Below, piece by piece: positions 7,026 to 15,789 of a stretch of 34,560 bases of DNA. The position numbers and the translations under genes are program-made. This DNA comes from Leptolyngbyaceae cyanobacterium T60_A2020_046. GTDB lineage: Bacteria; Cyanobacteriota; Cyanobacteriia; Phormidesmidales; Phormidesmidaceae. The DNA lies in the NCBI GenBank assembly GCA_015272155.1, contig JACYME010000129.1, forward strand, positions 1-34,560, in the 5' to 3' direction. The number at the start of each line of letters is the position of its first letter. The first letter of the stretch is position 1. A model generated the notes under the pieces. That model saw only the letters and a list, made by a program, of their open reading frames with translations. It did no database searches and had not been told where the DNA came from.

Positions 7026-7679
7026 ATGATTGATCTCTACACGTTTCCCACGCCCAATGGCCGCAAGCCCGCGATTTTGCTCGAAGAGTTGGGCCTGCCG
7101 TACACGATTTACTCGGTGGATATTCGGAAGAACGAACAGTTTGAGCCGGATTTTGTGGCGATGAACCCCAACAGCAAAATTCCGGTGTTGCGCGATCGCG
7201 AGACGGATCTCACGGTGTTTGAATCGGGGGCCATTCTCATCTATCTCGCGGAGAAAGCGGGCCGTTTGTTGCCTACCACCCTAGCAGAGCGGATGTCTGT
7301 GCTCTCGTGGCTGATGTTTCAGATGGGCAGTGTGGGGCCAATGTTTGGGCAGTTGAGCCATTTTCGTAACTATGCCCCCGAAAAAGTGCCCTATGCCATC
7401 ACCCGCTATGAAAAGGAAGTTCACCGTCTCTTTGGGGTGTTGGAATATCAGTTGGCACGATCGCCCTTCATTGCGGGCGACTATTCCATTGCCGATATCG
7501 CCATCTATCCCTGGGTGGCGGCAGCCCTCACAGCCCATATGGACTTTGACATCGCCCCCTTTCCTGAAGTGAAGCGCTGGGTCGAAACGCTGCGGGCGCG
7601 GCCTGCGGTGCAAACGGGCATGGCAATTTTGTCGCCAGAGTTTCAGAGCGCCCACGGCGCGATCGCGACGGCATCCTGA
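7026..7679 (+). CDS. Glutathione S-transferase family protein (YfcG-like)
   Basis: A 217-residue cytosolic protein. The thioredoxin-fold N-terminal domain (about 1-82) begins MIDLYTFPTPNGRK, the TPNG active-site motif of the YfcG/Ure2p-like group, and contains the cis-proline loop NSKIPVL and the FESGAILIYLAE glutathione-binding segment. The helical C-terminal domain (about 88-205) carries SIADIAIYPWV, the conserved N-capping and hydrophobic motif. The group shows glutathione-dependent reductase or disulfide-bond oxidoreductase activity; the true substrate here is unknown. It follows the broken Rieske gene by about 140 bp in the same direction and is the only intact gene of this catabolic-looking cluster. 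Start ATG at 7026 has no strong ribosome binding site. Confidence 0.9.
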   Translation: MIDLYTFPTPNGRKPAILLEELGLPYTIYSVDIRKNEQFEPDFVAMNPNSKIPVLRDRETDLTVFESGAILIYLAEKAGRLLPTTLAERMSVLSWLMFQMGSVGPMFGQLSHFRNYAPEKVPYAITRYEKEVHRLFGVLEYQLARSPFIAGDYSIADIAIYPWVAAALTAHMDFDIAPFPEVKRWVETLRARPAVQTGMAILSPEFQSAHGAIATAS

Positions 7680-7779
7680 CGGGTGGCTTAAAGGGCGGGG
7701 CTGCATCTGGGAATGAACGCTCCCGAGCCCCTCTCCCTCTTCCCTCTCCCGAGGGCCTGCTGTGTATACACATCTTTAT

Positions 7780-7886
7780 CCCTCACCCCCTCAATCCCTC
7801 GCCCATTTTTGGGAGAGGGGGAGGCCGGACAAGGCTTTCCGGCCCCCCTTCTCCCAGGAAGGGAGAAGGGGTTGGGGGATGAGGGG
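7780..7886. repeat. Imperfect inverted repeat with central stem, non-coding element
   Basis: The left arm (about 7780-7820, starting CCCTCACCCCCTC) and the right arm (about 7845-7886, ending GGGGATGAGGGG) are largely complementary. Between them GGCCGGA (7823-7829) and TCCGGCC (7838-7844) form a perfect stem. Each arm has an internal small dyad of the form CTCCC-n-GGGAG. Related hairpins occur at 8055-8075 and 25437-25459, so this looks like a dispersed non-coding repeat family rather than a terminator. Confidence 0.6.
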
Positions 7887-8054
7887 CAAGCCCTGTCCAC
7901 AAGGATTTCAGGAGTTATATGAAGTCCTGCTAATCACCCGCAATAACGATGCCAACTCTGTAAAGATCCAGGAATTCTATTTATGGGTAAGCAACCGGAC
8001 TTGATATTATGTATGTACGGTAGCCCGAGGGCAGAGGGAAGCTGCCTTTTAAGT

Positions 8055-8075
8055 CCTTCTCCCGAGGAAGAAGGG
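8055..8075. repeat. Small hairpin related to the 7780-7886 element
   Basis: CTTCTCCCGAGGAAGAAGGG pairs with itself and is followed by a TTTAGGATGAGGGTG tail similar to the right end of the larger element just upstream. Confidence 0.5.
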
Positions 8076-8245
8076 TTTAGGATGAGGGTGATTCATCCTG
8101 GAAATCAGCACCGCCGCTTAAAGATTGAGGATCGAATGGCGTTTGGACTGGAACCTCGATCGCGCAACACTAGACAATAGTTCAAGGCAGGATCGCGGGA
8201 CGAGGATCGGATCCGCGCCTATCATCGCTGAGTCAGGACATCATT

Positions 8246-10852
8246 GTGCGCTTTTGGCGCTTTCACAAATTCTTGGGAGAAAAACGAGTCGCGATCGCCG
8301 AAGCCTGCATCATTGGGTTGGTGTCAGGGCTGGCGGCAGTGGCGCTCAAGCAAAGCGCTGAGGGGCTGGCTGACTGGCGACTCAACGCGGCCCAACCCCC
8401 ATGGCTGTGGCTGCCATTGATTGGGGTCGTGGGGGGCGCACTCACCGGCTGGCTGATTGAGCAGGCCGCTCCAGAAGCCTCTGGTAGCGGCATTCCTCAA
8501 GTCAAGGCGGTGCTGAGCTATGTGGATATTGCGCTAAACCTGCGGGTGGCGATCGTCAAGCTTACGGGCACTATTTTGGCGCTAGGGTCGGGCCTTTCCC
8601 TCGGGCGGCAGGGGCCAACGGTACAAATTGGGGCAGCCCTCGCCGCCCAGCTCAGCCGCTGGGTGCCGACTTCGCCCGAATATCGCCGCCAGTTGATTGC
8701 GGCGGGGGCGGCGGCGGGCCTGGCGGCGGGTTTCAATGCGCCCATTTCCGGTGTGTTGTTCGTGGTGGAGGAGCTGCTCCAAGACTTCTCGGGCTTGACC
8801 CTGGGTACCGCGATTTTGGCGTCCTTTGTGGGGGCGGTGGTGTCGCGGCTGCTGGGCGGTCAGGGGCTCAACCTCAGTGCAGTGGGGCTATTGCAAACCG
8901 GACTATCGGTGCAGGATTTGCCCTTTATGGTGCTGCTAGGAATCCTGGCGGGAATTTTGGGCGGTAGCTTTAGCAATGGGCTATTCGCGAGCCTGCGGCT
9001 GTTTCGACGCTTCAAGCATTGGACGCTACCGATGCGGGTAGGCGTGGCGGGCAGTCTGACGGGGATCGTCGGGGCGGGGCTGGCGATCGCTGCCCAAGAC
9101 AACACCGGGCTTCAGGAATTTTTGGTGACGGGGGCAGCGGGCTGGCAGGTGATCGCGATCGCCTTTGTGTCCAAGTTTGTGCTGACTCTACTGGCCTATG
9201 GCTCCGGCGCGCCGGGCGGCATTTTTGCCCCAGCATTGGTGTTGGGATCAGCCCTTGGCTGCTTGGTCAGCTTTTTGGCCCAGGCAACCTTTGGCTGGGT
9301 GGGGTTTCCAGTCGGCACCCTCGACAGCGCCAACACCACCACCTATGCTCTGACTGGCATGGGCGCATTTTTTAGCGCCGTGACGCGGGTGCCGATTACC
9401 GCGATCGTCATCGTATTTGAGATGACCGCCAACTTCAATCTTGTGCTGCCGTTGATGATTGGCTCGGGCATTGCCTACCTTATCAGCGATAAACTTTCGG
9501 CGGGATCGCTCTACACGCGCCTGCTGACGCTGCAAAACATTCACCTCATCCCCACGCCGTCGGAGGTGAATCCCTGGGCCGATCTCATCGCGGCGGATCT
9601 GATGCAGCGTCGCGTCGAGACATTATCCGCCAATATGGCGGTGACAGAAGCCCTAGAAGCCTTTTCGCAATCGCACCATCGCGGGTTTCCAGTTTTGGAA
9701 GCAGGGCGTCTAGTCGGCATTGTCACCCAGACAGATCTGGCCAATACCGCGTCTACGCCCAACTCCCGCCTTACCCTGGCGGACATCATGACGCCTGATC
9801 CCGTCACCGTCAGCCCCGATGCGTCGTTGCCCCAGGTATTGTACCTGTTAAACCGCTACAAAATTAGCCGCCTGCCGGTGATTGAGGGCAGCAAGCTGGT
9901 GGGGATCATTACCCGAGCCGACATTATTCGGGCAGAGTCCGAGAAGATTAGCGGGCAGTTGTCGGAGGCTGGCCCCTCGGCCTCCTCGTCCTATGGCGTC
10001 TATTGCCAGCGATCGCCCGCCCGAGGCCGAGGCCGCATGTTGGTGCCCCTCTGCGATCCAGAAACGGCCCCACTGTTGATTAAAATTGCGATCGCGATCG
10101 CCCAAGATCGTCACTACGAGCTGGAATGTGTCCACATCATCACCGTATCGCGTAGCCTCAACCCCGATGAAGTCACCGTTGACCTCACGGCGGGCAAACG
10201 CCTGCTCAAGGAAGCCGAACACCAGGCCCGCCGCCTAGACGTACCGCTGCATACCCAAATCCGCGTCGCCCACGATGTTGCCCCAGCGCTGCTCTCGGTC
10301 ATCAAAGCGCGCCACATCGACCTGCTGTTGATGGGGTGGCGACGGCGCACCACCACACCGGGACGAGTTCTTGGCTCCATTGCCGACACGCTGCTGCGCC
10401 AGGCACCCTGCCCCGTTGTCATCGTCCGTCCAGGAGAGAGTATGGCGCTCAATCGGTGGCTGGTGCCCACGGCGGGTGGCCCCAATTCGCAACTAGCGAT
10501 GACTTTGCTGCCCGCCCTGCTGCGCCTCAGCCCAGAGCCAATGGTGCATCTTTGTGCGATCGCACCCACCGATCGCGATCGCCCCGAAGTGCAAGACCGC
10601 CTCACCGAAATTAGCCAAACCCTGACGGCGCAACTGGGCACTAGGATCAAAAGCCACCTGATGACCTCACCCCACATTGCCACCGCGATCGTTCGCCTCG
10701 CCGATCGCTACCACAGCGACGTGATCATCATGGGCACCAGCCGCGAAAGCCTGTTTAGCCACGTCCTCAACGGCAACATTCCCCTCGCTGTCTCCGACGC
10801 TTTCACCCGCACCATCATCCTGGTGCAAAACAGCACTGCTCAGCCGGAGTGA
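8246..10852 (+). CDS. ClC-type chloride channel/transporter with CBS pair and two universal-stress domains
   Basis: An 868-residue inner-membrane protein. Residues about 15-430 form the ClC membrane domain: the GSGIPQ chloride-binding loop, LGRQGPTVQ, the paired glutamates of FVVEELL, and GAPGGIFAPAL. Residues about 450-565 hold two CBS domains (ADLMQRRV ... and ADIMTPDPV ...), which bind adenine nucleotides in relatives. Residues about 590-720 and 725-865 are two tandem UspA-like domains (GRMLVPL ... VVIVRPG; NRWLVPT ... IILVQ). The gating glutamate of the GREGP motif is replaced by glutamine (GRQGP), while the inner glutamate and the tyrosine of SLYTRLL are retained. Start GTG at 8246. It stands alone in its direction after a long spacer. 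Likely role: anion movement across the membrane under nucleotide or stress control; direct evidence of regulation is absent. Confidence 0.93.
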   Translation: MRFWRFHKFLGEKRVAIAEACIIGLVSGLAAVALKQSAEGLADWRLNAAQPPWLWLPLIGVVGGALTGWLIEQAAPEASGSGIPQVKAVLSYVDIALNLRVAIVKLTGTILALGSGLSLGRQGPTVQIGAALAAQLSRWVPTSPEYRRQLIAAGAAAGLAAGFNAPISGVLFVVEELLQDFSGLTLGTAILASFVGAVVSRLLGGQGLNLSAVGLLQTGLSVQDLPFMVLLGILAGILGGSFSNGLFASLRLFRRFKHWTLPMRVGVAGSLTGIVGAGLAIAAQDNTGLQEFLVTGAAGWQVIAIAFVSKFVLTLLAYGSGAPGGIFAPALVLGSALGCLVSFLAQATFGWVGFPVGTLDSANTTTYALTGMGAFFSAVTRVPITAIVIVFEMTANFNLVLPLMIGSGIAYLISDKLSAGSLYTRLLTLQNIHLIPTPSEVNPWADLIAADLMQRRVETLSANMAVTEALEAFSQSHHRGFPVLEAGRLVGIVTQTDLANTASTPNSRLTLADIMTPDPVTVSPDASLPQVLYLLNRYKISRLPVIEGSKLVGIITRADIIRAESEKISGQLSEAGPSASSSYGVYCQRSPARGRGRMLVPLCDPETAPLLIKIAIAIAQDRHYELECVHIITVSRSLNPDEVTVDLTAGKRLLKEAEHQARRLDVPLHTQIRVAHDVAPALLSVIKARHIDLLLMGWRRRTTTPGRVLGSIADTLLRQAPCPVVIVRPGESMALNRWLVPTAGGPNSQLAMTLLPALLRLSPEPMVHLCAIAPTDRDRPEVQDRLTEISQTLTAQLGTRIKSHLMTSPHIATAIVRLADRYHSDVIIMGTSRESLFSHVLNGNIPLAVSDAFTRTIILVQNSTAQPE

Positions 10853-11136
10853 GCGGGATGTGAGGGGATGGGGTGTGAAGGGGAATGGGGAGATGGGGAG
10901 ATGGAGAGGGAGATTCAGGCAGCAGGGTTCAGGGGTTAGGGTGGGTCGAATCGGGCGTGGAAGATAGGATGGCGGCACACTGCTCACAATTGCCGACCTA
11001 TGCAAAACCGCCGAAATCCTGTCAAAACAGACGGATTCCAGCGGCGTTTGGGGAGCGCTCAGACCAAAGCTTGGCGCTCAAATTAAGTCACCGGCAGGGA
11101 TAAAGAGACACCGTAGAGCGCGATCGCGCTGATCGT
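10853..11136. other. Intergenic region between convergent genes
   Basis: Begins with a purine-rich low-complexity run (about 10858-10915) that includes GGGGAGAT twice in tandem, and ends with a HIP1 palindrome near 11120. I see no clear terminator or gene. Confidence 0.45.
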
Positions 11137-11844
11137 CTAGACCGTAGCCAGTTCAGGGGTGGGGCGCTTGCTGTTGCGAATCCCTTCAATCGCGGCAGCA
11201 TAGCTGGGAGCCTTAAATACCGCAGACCCAGCAACGATCGCATTCGCGCCCGCTTCAATCACCTGCCAAGCATTATCGGGCTTCAGGCCGCCATCCACCT
11301 CAATCCACGGATCCAGGCCACGCTCGTCACACATTTTGCGCAGCTTGCGGATCTTGGGCACCACACCGGGGATAAACTTCTGGCCACCAAAGCCGGGGTT
11401 GACGCTCATGATCAGCACCAGATCACAGAGGTCAAGCACATACTCTAGCAGTTCCAACGGGGTGGAGGGATTGAGCACCACGCCCGCCTGCTTACCCAGT
11501 TCGCGAATTTGGCCCAGGGTGCGGTGCAGGTGCGGGGAAGCATTGTGCTCAGCGTGGACGGTGATGATGTCTGCGCCAGCCTTAGCAAAGTCCGCCACGT
11601 ACTTCTCGGGTTCAACGATCATCAGGTGAACGTCGAGGGGTTTTTGAGTGACCGGGCGCAGGGCGTCCACGATCAGCGGGCCAATGGTGATGTTAGGAAC
11701 AAACCGACCATCCATCACATCGACGTGAATCCAATCGGCCCCGGCTTCATCCACTGCCCGGACTTCTTCGCCCAACCGACTAAAGTCAGCAGACAAAATG
11801 GAAGGTGAAACGACAATCGGTTTCTTGGACGAGGTCTGAGTCAT
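11137..11844 (-). CDS. rpe: Ribulose-phosphate 3-epimerase
   Basis: Interconverts D-ribulose 5-phosphate and D-xylulose 5-phosphate in the Calvin cycle and pentose phosphate pathway; cytosolic. The 235-residue TIM-barrel protein shows all family signatures: [29 protein letters not shown] (metal histidine and catalytic aspartate), [20 protein letters not shown] (phosphate loop) and [11 protein letters not shown] (second catalytic aspartate). Full length for the family. ATG at 11844 is preceded by AGGAGA about 12 bases upstream. It is a single-gene unit on the minus strand, convergent with the ClC gene. Confidence 0.98.
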   Translation of the reverse strand: MTQTSSKKPIVVSPSILSADFSRLGEEVRAVDEAGADWIHVDVMDGRFVPNITIGPLIVDALRPVTQKPLDVHLMIVEPEKYVADFAKAGADIITVHAEHNASPHLHRTLGQIRELGKQAGVVLNPSTPLELLEYVLDLCDLVLIMSVNPGFGGQKFIPGVVPKIRKLRKMCDERGLDPWIEVDGGLKPDNAWQVIEAGANAIVAGSAVFKAPSYAAAIEGIRNSKRPTPELATV

Positions 11845-12213
11845 GGCAGACGGGTTCTCCTAGAAAAAAGTCTCTTAGGTATCTATCGTAACAAAATCTT
11901 CAGGATTCTCCGATATGTCAGCGTTTGACTGTTGTTTGCAGGGGGATGCGATAGGCTTGAATGAAATTCGGGATTGGCTTGGAGCTTGGGCATTTCCAGA
12001 GTTTTGCGATCGCCATCTCCCCCAAGAAAAGCCTACCCATCTGTTAAGAATTCATGGGTTCTCGCTGGTGGGCGATTGCGGCAGTTGCGGAAACGCAAAT
12101 TGATTTTCTAAATGAAGAGTTGCCCCGGCATCACCGTCAGGCTACTTTGGTCTTTCAGTACAATCTGAAACATGAGGGATAGGGGCTGAAGACCTTACCA
12201 ACTGCGGGATCGC
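11845..12213. other. Intergenic region with two doubtful short frames
   Basis: Separates rpe from the divergently placed protease gene. Two short plus-strand frames exist: 62 codons at 11915-12103 and 42 codons at 12054-12182 (begins MGSRWWAIAAVAETQIDFL). Neither has a convincing ribosome binding site or a family I recognise. They overlap in different frames and might be the two halves of one decayed small gene. I do not call either as a gene. Confidence 0.45.
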
Positions 12214-13998
12214 ATGTTTATCCAAACGGGCCTTTCGGGCCACATGCCGCACCGGATGGCTTCCTCCACGACCTTTGGCAAAAGTTTTGAACCACCGCAT
12301 TGGAGATTGGGTGTTTTGGGTCGTTGTACATTGCGCAAGCGCCGCGCTGGGTGGCGTCGAAATATTGGGCTCAGTCTTTGTTTGGGCCTGGGTGGGGGAT
12401 TGGCGATCGCAGGGCCAAGCGGTGCCCTCACCGCTTCCGTCGGGGCGGGCGGCATTGATGCTCAACGGCTGCACGCCCCACCCTACGATTTAACGGGCTA
12501 TAAAATCGCGATCGGGCAGGTCGAAATTGGTCGCCCTAGCCAGTTTGGCATCGACAAAGTTGCCCCCGCAGACACGCCCGTCACCGTCGGACGCACCTAC
12601 TATCTTGACCAAAACTCCCGCCCCAATCAGCATGTGGACAGCCACGCCGCCAATGTCGCTAGCGTCATGGTCAGTCAAGATAAGCTGCGGGTTGGGGTTG
12701 CGCCCAATGCGGTGCTCTATTCTGCGGCGGTTGGGCCGATTCGGGGGCGCAGCGGACAGCCAGAAGAATGCTTTGCCTCGCAGCAGGTGGCGCTGAGCAA
12801 TGGCGGCGACGTGCGCGCTATTAACTACAGTTTTGGGGAGTCCCTGAGCCGTGATCCCCGCGAAAATGCAGTCTTGGATGGCAACGCCCTGCTGACCCAG
12901 TGCATCGACTGGTCTAACCGCGTCCATGATGTCCTGTATGTGATTGCGGGCAACCAGGGACGTGGCGGCATTCCCATCCCCACGGACAACTTTAATGGCA
13001 TTAATGTCGCCTATTCCCGCGAGGTGGATGGCGTTTTCACGAAGGTGGATTTCTCCAACTTGGGGAGTGAGCCCCAGCCTCGCCCTGGTCAGACCACTGC
13101 GCCAGAAACGAATGTCGGCCCCCGTCGATCTATCAATCTGGTGGCTCCGGGCAGCCGGATCGAGGTGTTCAACCCCGATGGGACGGTGCGGCGAGTCAGT
13201 GGCACCAGTTTTGCCGCTCCCCATGTGGCGGCGACGGTGGCATTGTTGCAGGAATGGGGCGATCGCCAAATTCGACAAGACTTGCCCAACTGGAACCTGG
13301 ATGCTCGCAAGCCGATGGTGATGAAGGCCGTGTTGCTCAACGCCGCCGACAAAATTGTGGACACTGGGGATGGCCGACTGTTGGGCATGAGCCGTACCCT
13401 CTATGACCAACAAAACCGCACTTGGCTAGATTCGGACGCCTATCGCAATCCCCAGATTCCACTCCACGCTGAGTTGGGCACCGGACACCTCAACGCCTAT
13501 CGCGCCTTTTTGCAGTTCAACGGCGGCGCATGGTCGCCGGATGCGCCGATCCCCGGCATTGGTTGGAGCTATGCCACCCTGGCCTCGCCCGCTCCGCCCG
13601 AAGATTTGCCCCGCACAGCAGCAGCCACCCTCAGTCACGATTATGTGTTCGAGGCTCCGTTGCAGGGAGGCAGCTACCTGTCGGCGACGCTGGCTTGGGA
13701 TCGGAGAGTGGTGCTGCAGGATGACAACAATAACGGGCTGTTTGACATTGGCGAGTCCTTTGAGGATCGCGGGCTGAACAACCTGGATCTCTATCTCATG
13801 CGAGTGGAGGATGACGAGCTTTCTCAGAGTGTGTGGTCGTCCGTCAGCGAGGTAGACAGCGTAGAACACCTATTTTTCCGCGTTCCTACAACCGGGCGCT
13901 ATAAGCTGCGGGTGGTCTATCGCCAGCAGGTGACCGATGACCTCGCCCAGCCCTATGCGCTGGCGTGGTGGACTGTCCCGAGGGAAGGGCGTCGTTAA
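12214..13998 (+). CDS. Secreted subtilisin-like (S8) serine protease
   Basis: A 594-residue protein. A long basic N-terminus is followed by a hydrophobic segment (about 50-70, GLSLCLGLGGGLAIAG) that looks like a signal peptide, so export is likely; M11 or M15 are alternative starts. The catalytic domain runs about 95-430. The catalytic serine is S332 in GTSFAAPHVA, the histidine H144 in DSHAANVAS, and the oxyanion asparagine lies in YVIAGNQG. At the position of the usual aspartate (DTG motif) the sequence is GQVEIGRPS, with glutamate at 104. A C-terminal beta-rich region (about 480-590, containing DDNNNGLFDIGESFEDRG, which resembles a calcium loop) resembles pre-peptidase C-terminal or P-domain-like modules. 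Whether the Glu variant is active is uncertain. Neighbours give no hint of substrate. Confidence 0.88.
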   Translation: MFIQTGLSGHMPHRMASSTTFGKSFEPPHWRLGVLGRCTLRKRRAGWRRNIGLSLCLGLGGGLAIAGPSGALTASVGAGGIDAQRLHAPPYDLTGYKIAIGQVEIGRPSQFGIDKVAPADTPVTVGRTYYLDQNSRPNQHVDSHAANVASVMVSQDKLRVGVAPNAVLYSAAVGPIRGRSGQPEECFASQQVALSNGGDVRAINYSFGESLSRDPRENAVLDGNALLTQCIDWSNRVHDVLYVIAGNQGRGGIPIPTDNFNGINVAYSREVDGVFTKVDFSNLGSEPQPRPGQTTAPETNVGPRRSINLVAPGSRIEVFNPDGTVRRVSGTSFAAPHVAATVALLQEWGDRQIRQDLPNWNLDARKPMVMKAVLLNAADKIVDTGDGRLLGMSRTLYDQQNRTWLDSDAYRNPQIPLHAELGTGHLNAYRAFLQFNGGAWSPDAPIPGIGWSYATLASPAPPEDLPRTAAATLSHDYVFEAPLQGGSYLSATLAWDRRVVLQDDNNNGLFDIGESFEDRGLNNLDLYLMRVEDDELSQSVWSSVSEVDSVEHLFFRVPTTGRYKLRVVYRQQVTDDLAQPYALAWWTVPREGRR

Positions 13999-14079
13999 GG
14001 ACGGATGGGCGGCATCTGCATTGGCTGGGAACCTCTGTTACCCTAGGGAACAGATTTATTGGACGGGAGGAAACGGCCA

Positions 14080-14370
14080 GTGAGTTCTGCATCCACGGCC
14101 CAAATTCAGGTGGAACGCCAGCCTTCGCGCGATCGCGTGGCAGCACTGGGCATCTTTGAGTGGCCGATCTGGACGAAGGGAGCCTCGACCTTTCCGTGGG
14201 TCTACGACGACGCAGAAACCTGCTACTTCCTCACCGGGGACGTGGTGGTCACGCCCGAGGGCGGCGAGCCTGTGGTGATGGGCGCTGGAGATTTGGTAAC
14301 CTTTCCGGCTGGGATGGCCTGCACCCGGGAAATCCGTGCGGCGGTGAAGAAGCACGATTCCTTTGGCTAG
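14080..14370 (+). CDS. Cupin-fold protein (Cupin_3 / DUF861-like)
   Basis: A 96-residue single-domain cupin. GTG at 14080 is chosen because a strong GGGAGG lies 7-9 bases upstream; an upstream TTG (14059) would place the ribosome binding site inside the gene. The core has WVYDDAETCYFLTGDVVVTPEGGEP (given here in shortened terms: YDDAETCYFLTG, then VVVTPEGG), followed by GAGDLVTFPAGMACT and a C-terminal EIRAAVKKH, matching the small cupins that end CTW-x-R-KH. The usual tryptophan near the end is arginine here (CTREIRA). Function of these proteins is unknown; they are often linked with carbohydrate or organic acid metabolism. The DUF1232 gene follows 79 bases downstream and may be cotranscribed. 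Confidence 0.85.
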   Translation: MSSASTAQIQVERQPSRDRVAALGIFEWPIWTKGASTFPWVYDDAETCYFLTGDVVVTPEGGEPVVMGAGDLVTFPAGMACTREIRAAVKKHDSFG

Positions 14371-14449
14371 CGAAAGGGTTCGCGGGTGAGATCGCGATGG
14401 GGGCTTCAGGATTCAGACCGGGTTGAGTCGCAAGCGGTGACGAGTAGAC

Positions 14450-14758
14450 ATGAATTGGATTTCACGCATTGTTTTTGACGGCTATCGGCGGCTGCTCTTA
14501 CACCCGCGCTATGGCGTGTGGGTGCTGGTCGCGTCCTTGGCGTACCTGATTAGCCCCATTGACCTGTCGCCAGATCTGCTGCCGCTGCTCGGCCAGATTG
14601 ATGATGTGGCGCTGCTGATTTTGATGGCGACAGCGGCCAGCCAGTGGCTCAGCCAGCGATTTTCGGCTCAAGAAGAAGCTGCCAGCACGGCTGAGCCGGA
14701 GGCAGAGGCGGGCCAGACCATTGATGTGACGGCGATCGCGGTAGATCCCGATGCTTAG
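14450..14758 (+). CDS. DUF1232 / YkvA-family small membrane protein
   Basis: A 102-residue protein with the YkvA signature YLISPIDLSPDLLPLLGQID followed by a hydrophobic helix (about 55-72), and a preceding hydrophobic stretch (about 22-36, VWVLVASLAYLIS). The C-terminal 30 residues are acidic and Ala/Glu-rich. Probably membrane associated. No biochemical function is established for the family. Its stop lies 18 bp from the end of the convergent glycosyltransferase. Confidence 0.9.
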   Translation: MNWISRIVFDGYRRLLLHPRYGVWVLVASLAYLISPIDLSPDLLPLLGQIDDVALLILMATAASQWLSQRFSAQEEAASTAEPEAEAGQTIDVTAIAVDPDA

Positions 14759-14776
14759 GGGAGGCTCCCAGCGACA

Positions 14777-15697
14777 TTAAGCCAGTGGAATTTTGGGAAC
14801 CAGGGTCGTCTGGCGCGATCGCGCCAGACAGAACAACCGCCACGCCGCTGGCGACAGCACAGCGGGAAACCCCAACGCATAGGCCGCGCCTAGTCGTCGC
14901 TGTTTGAGCGCAACCAGCCCCCAGTGCAAGCTAAGGTAGTCGTTGACCACATCCAGGGTGGGGACGCGATCGCGATACGCGGCGGAAATGCGCTCGTAGA
15001 TGCGCTGCTTAATCAGCGCATTGGTGTCGCGGCGGCGGAGCAGGGCAATTTTTTGGTCATAGCCGCCGGGCCACATGGTGCGATAGGCCAGGTAGCGATC
15101 CAAGAACAGGGCATCTCCGTGCTCCGTGACCCGCACCCAAGAATCAATATCGTCGCAACTGGTCATCGATAGATCCCAGCAGCCCGACTGGAGAAAGGCA
15201 TCGCGCCGCACCGCCACCTGAATCGGTGTACCAAAGGGCACCTGCTCGATCAACATGCCGTAGTGAATCGCCGCCTGGGGTACGTAGAAGAGTTCGCTGG
15301 GGCCACGGGGTGGGGTGCGGCTGAGGGGACTCCCCTGGCCATCTACCTGAATCGCCAGACACGAACAGATCACCGCCTGGGGGCGCTGGGCGATCGCGTG
15401 GGTCATGGCCTCAATGCAGGTATCTGCTAGGTAATCATCATCATCTACGAGCTTGATCCAGTCGCCCGTGGCAAGGCTGGCTCCGGCATTTACCGCCCCA
15501 GAGTGGTTGGTATTCGTAGCGTTGCGATGATAAACAACGCGATCGCCTAGGCTTGCCACATACGCTTGGGTGTCGTCCGTTGACGCATTATCCACCACGA
15601 TCACCTCGCAGGGCACGGTTTGCCCCAGCGCCGACTCCACCGCCCGTCGGAGCAGGTTAACCCGGTTGTAGGTGGTGATGAGAATGCTGAATTTCAT
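14777..15697 (-). CDS. Family 2 glycosyltransferase
   Basis: A 306-residue GT-A fold enzyme that transfers a sugar from a nucleotide sugar to an unknown acceptor. The N-terminus MKFSILITTYNR starts the nucleotide-binding fold, with EVIVVDNASTDDT and the metal-binding acidic cluster WIKLVDDDDYLAD near residue 87. A later SCDDIDSWVRV motif gives the second acidic site, close to where the catalytic base usually lies. There is no clear transmembrane anchor, so it is probably cytosolic or peripheral. It is a lone transferase rather than part of a visible polysaccharide cluster. Its start lies about 90 bp beyond the end of valS, which runs in the same direction, so cotranscription is possible. Confidence 0.93.
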   Translation of the reverse strand: MKFSILITTYNRVNLLRRAVESALGQTVPCEVIVVDNASTDDTQAYVASLGDRVVYHRNATNTNHSGAVNAGASLATGDWIKLVDDDDYLADTCIEAMTHAIAQRPQAVICSCLAIQVDGQGSPLSRTPPRGPSELFYVPQAAIHYGMLIEQVPFGTPIQVAVRRDAFLQSGCWDLSMTSCDDIDSWVRVTEHGDALFLDRYLAYRTMWPGGYDQKIALLRRRDTNALIKQRIYERISAAYRDRVPTLDVVNDYLSLHWGLVALKQRRLGAAYALGFPAVLSPAAWRLFCLARSRQTTLVPKIPLA

Positions 15698-15789
15698 CGT
15701 AGAAAACTGGGGTGAAGCCCATTATCTGCCATCAACCCAAGGCAGACTCCCGTGACGAGAATTCGGCTGTCCCAACCATCTCCCAATCG

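Larger units (their letters stand above)
7680..8245. other. Long spacer with hairpin-rich repeats
   Basis: No gene is supported here. The stretch holds a GC-rich imperfect inverted repeat (about 7780-7886) with a perfect 7-bp central stem, and a related smaller hairpin at 8055-8075. The remainder (8080-8245) shows nothing recognisable apart from leading to the GTG start of the ClC gene. Confidence 0.6.

Noticed and set aside
11915-12182. Two overlapping short frames between rpe and the protease
   Set aside because: No recognisable domain or ribosome binding site; could be one decayed gene but the evidence is too weak to call.
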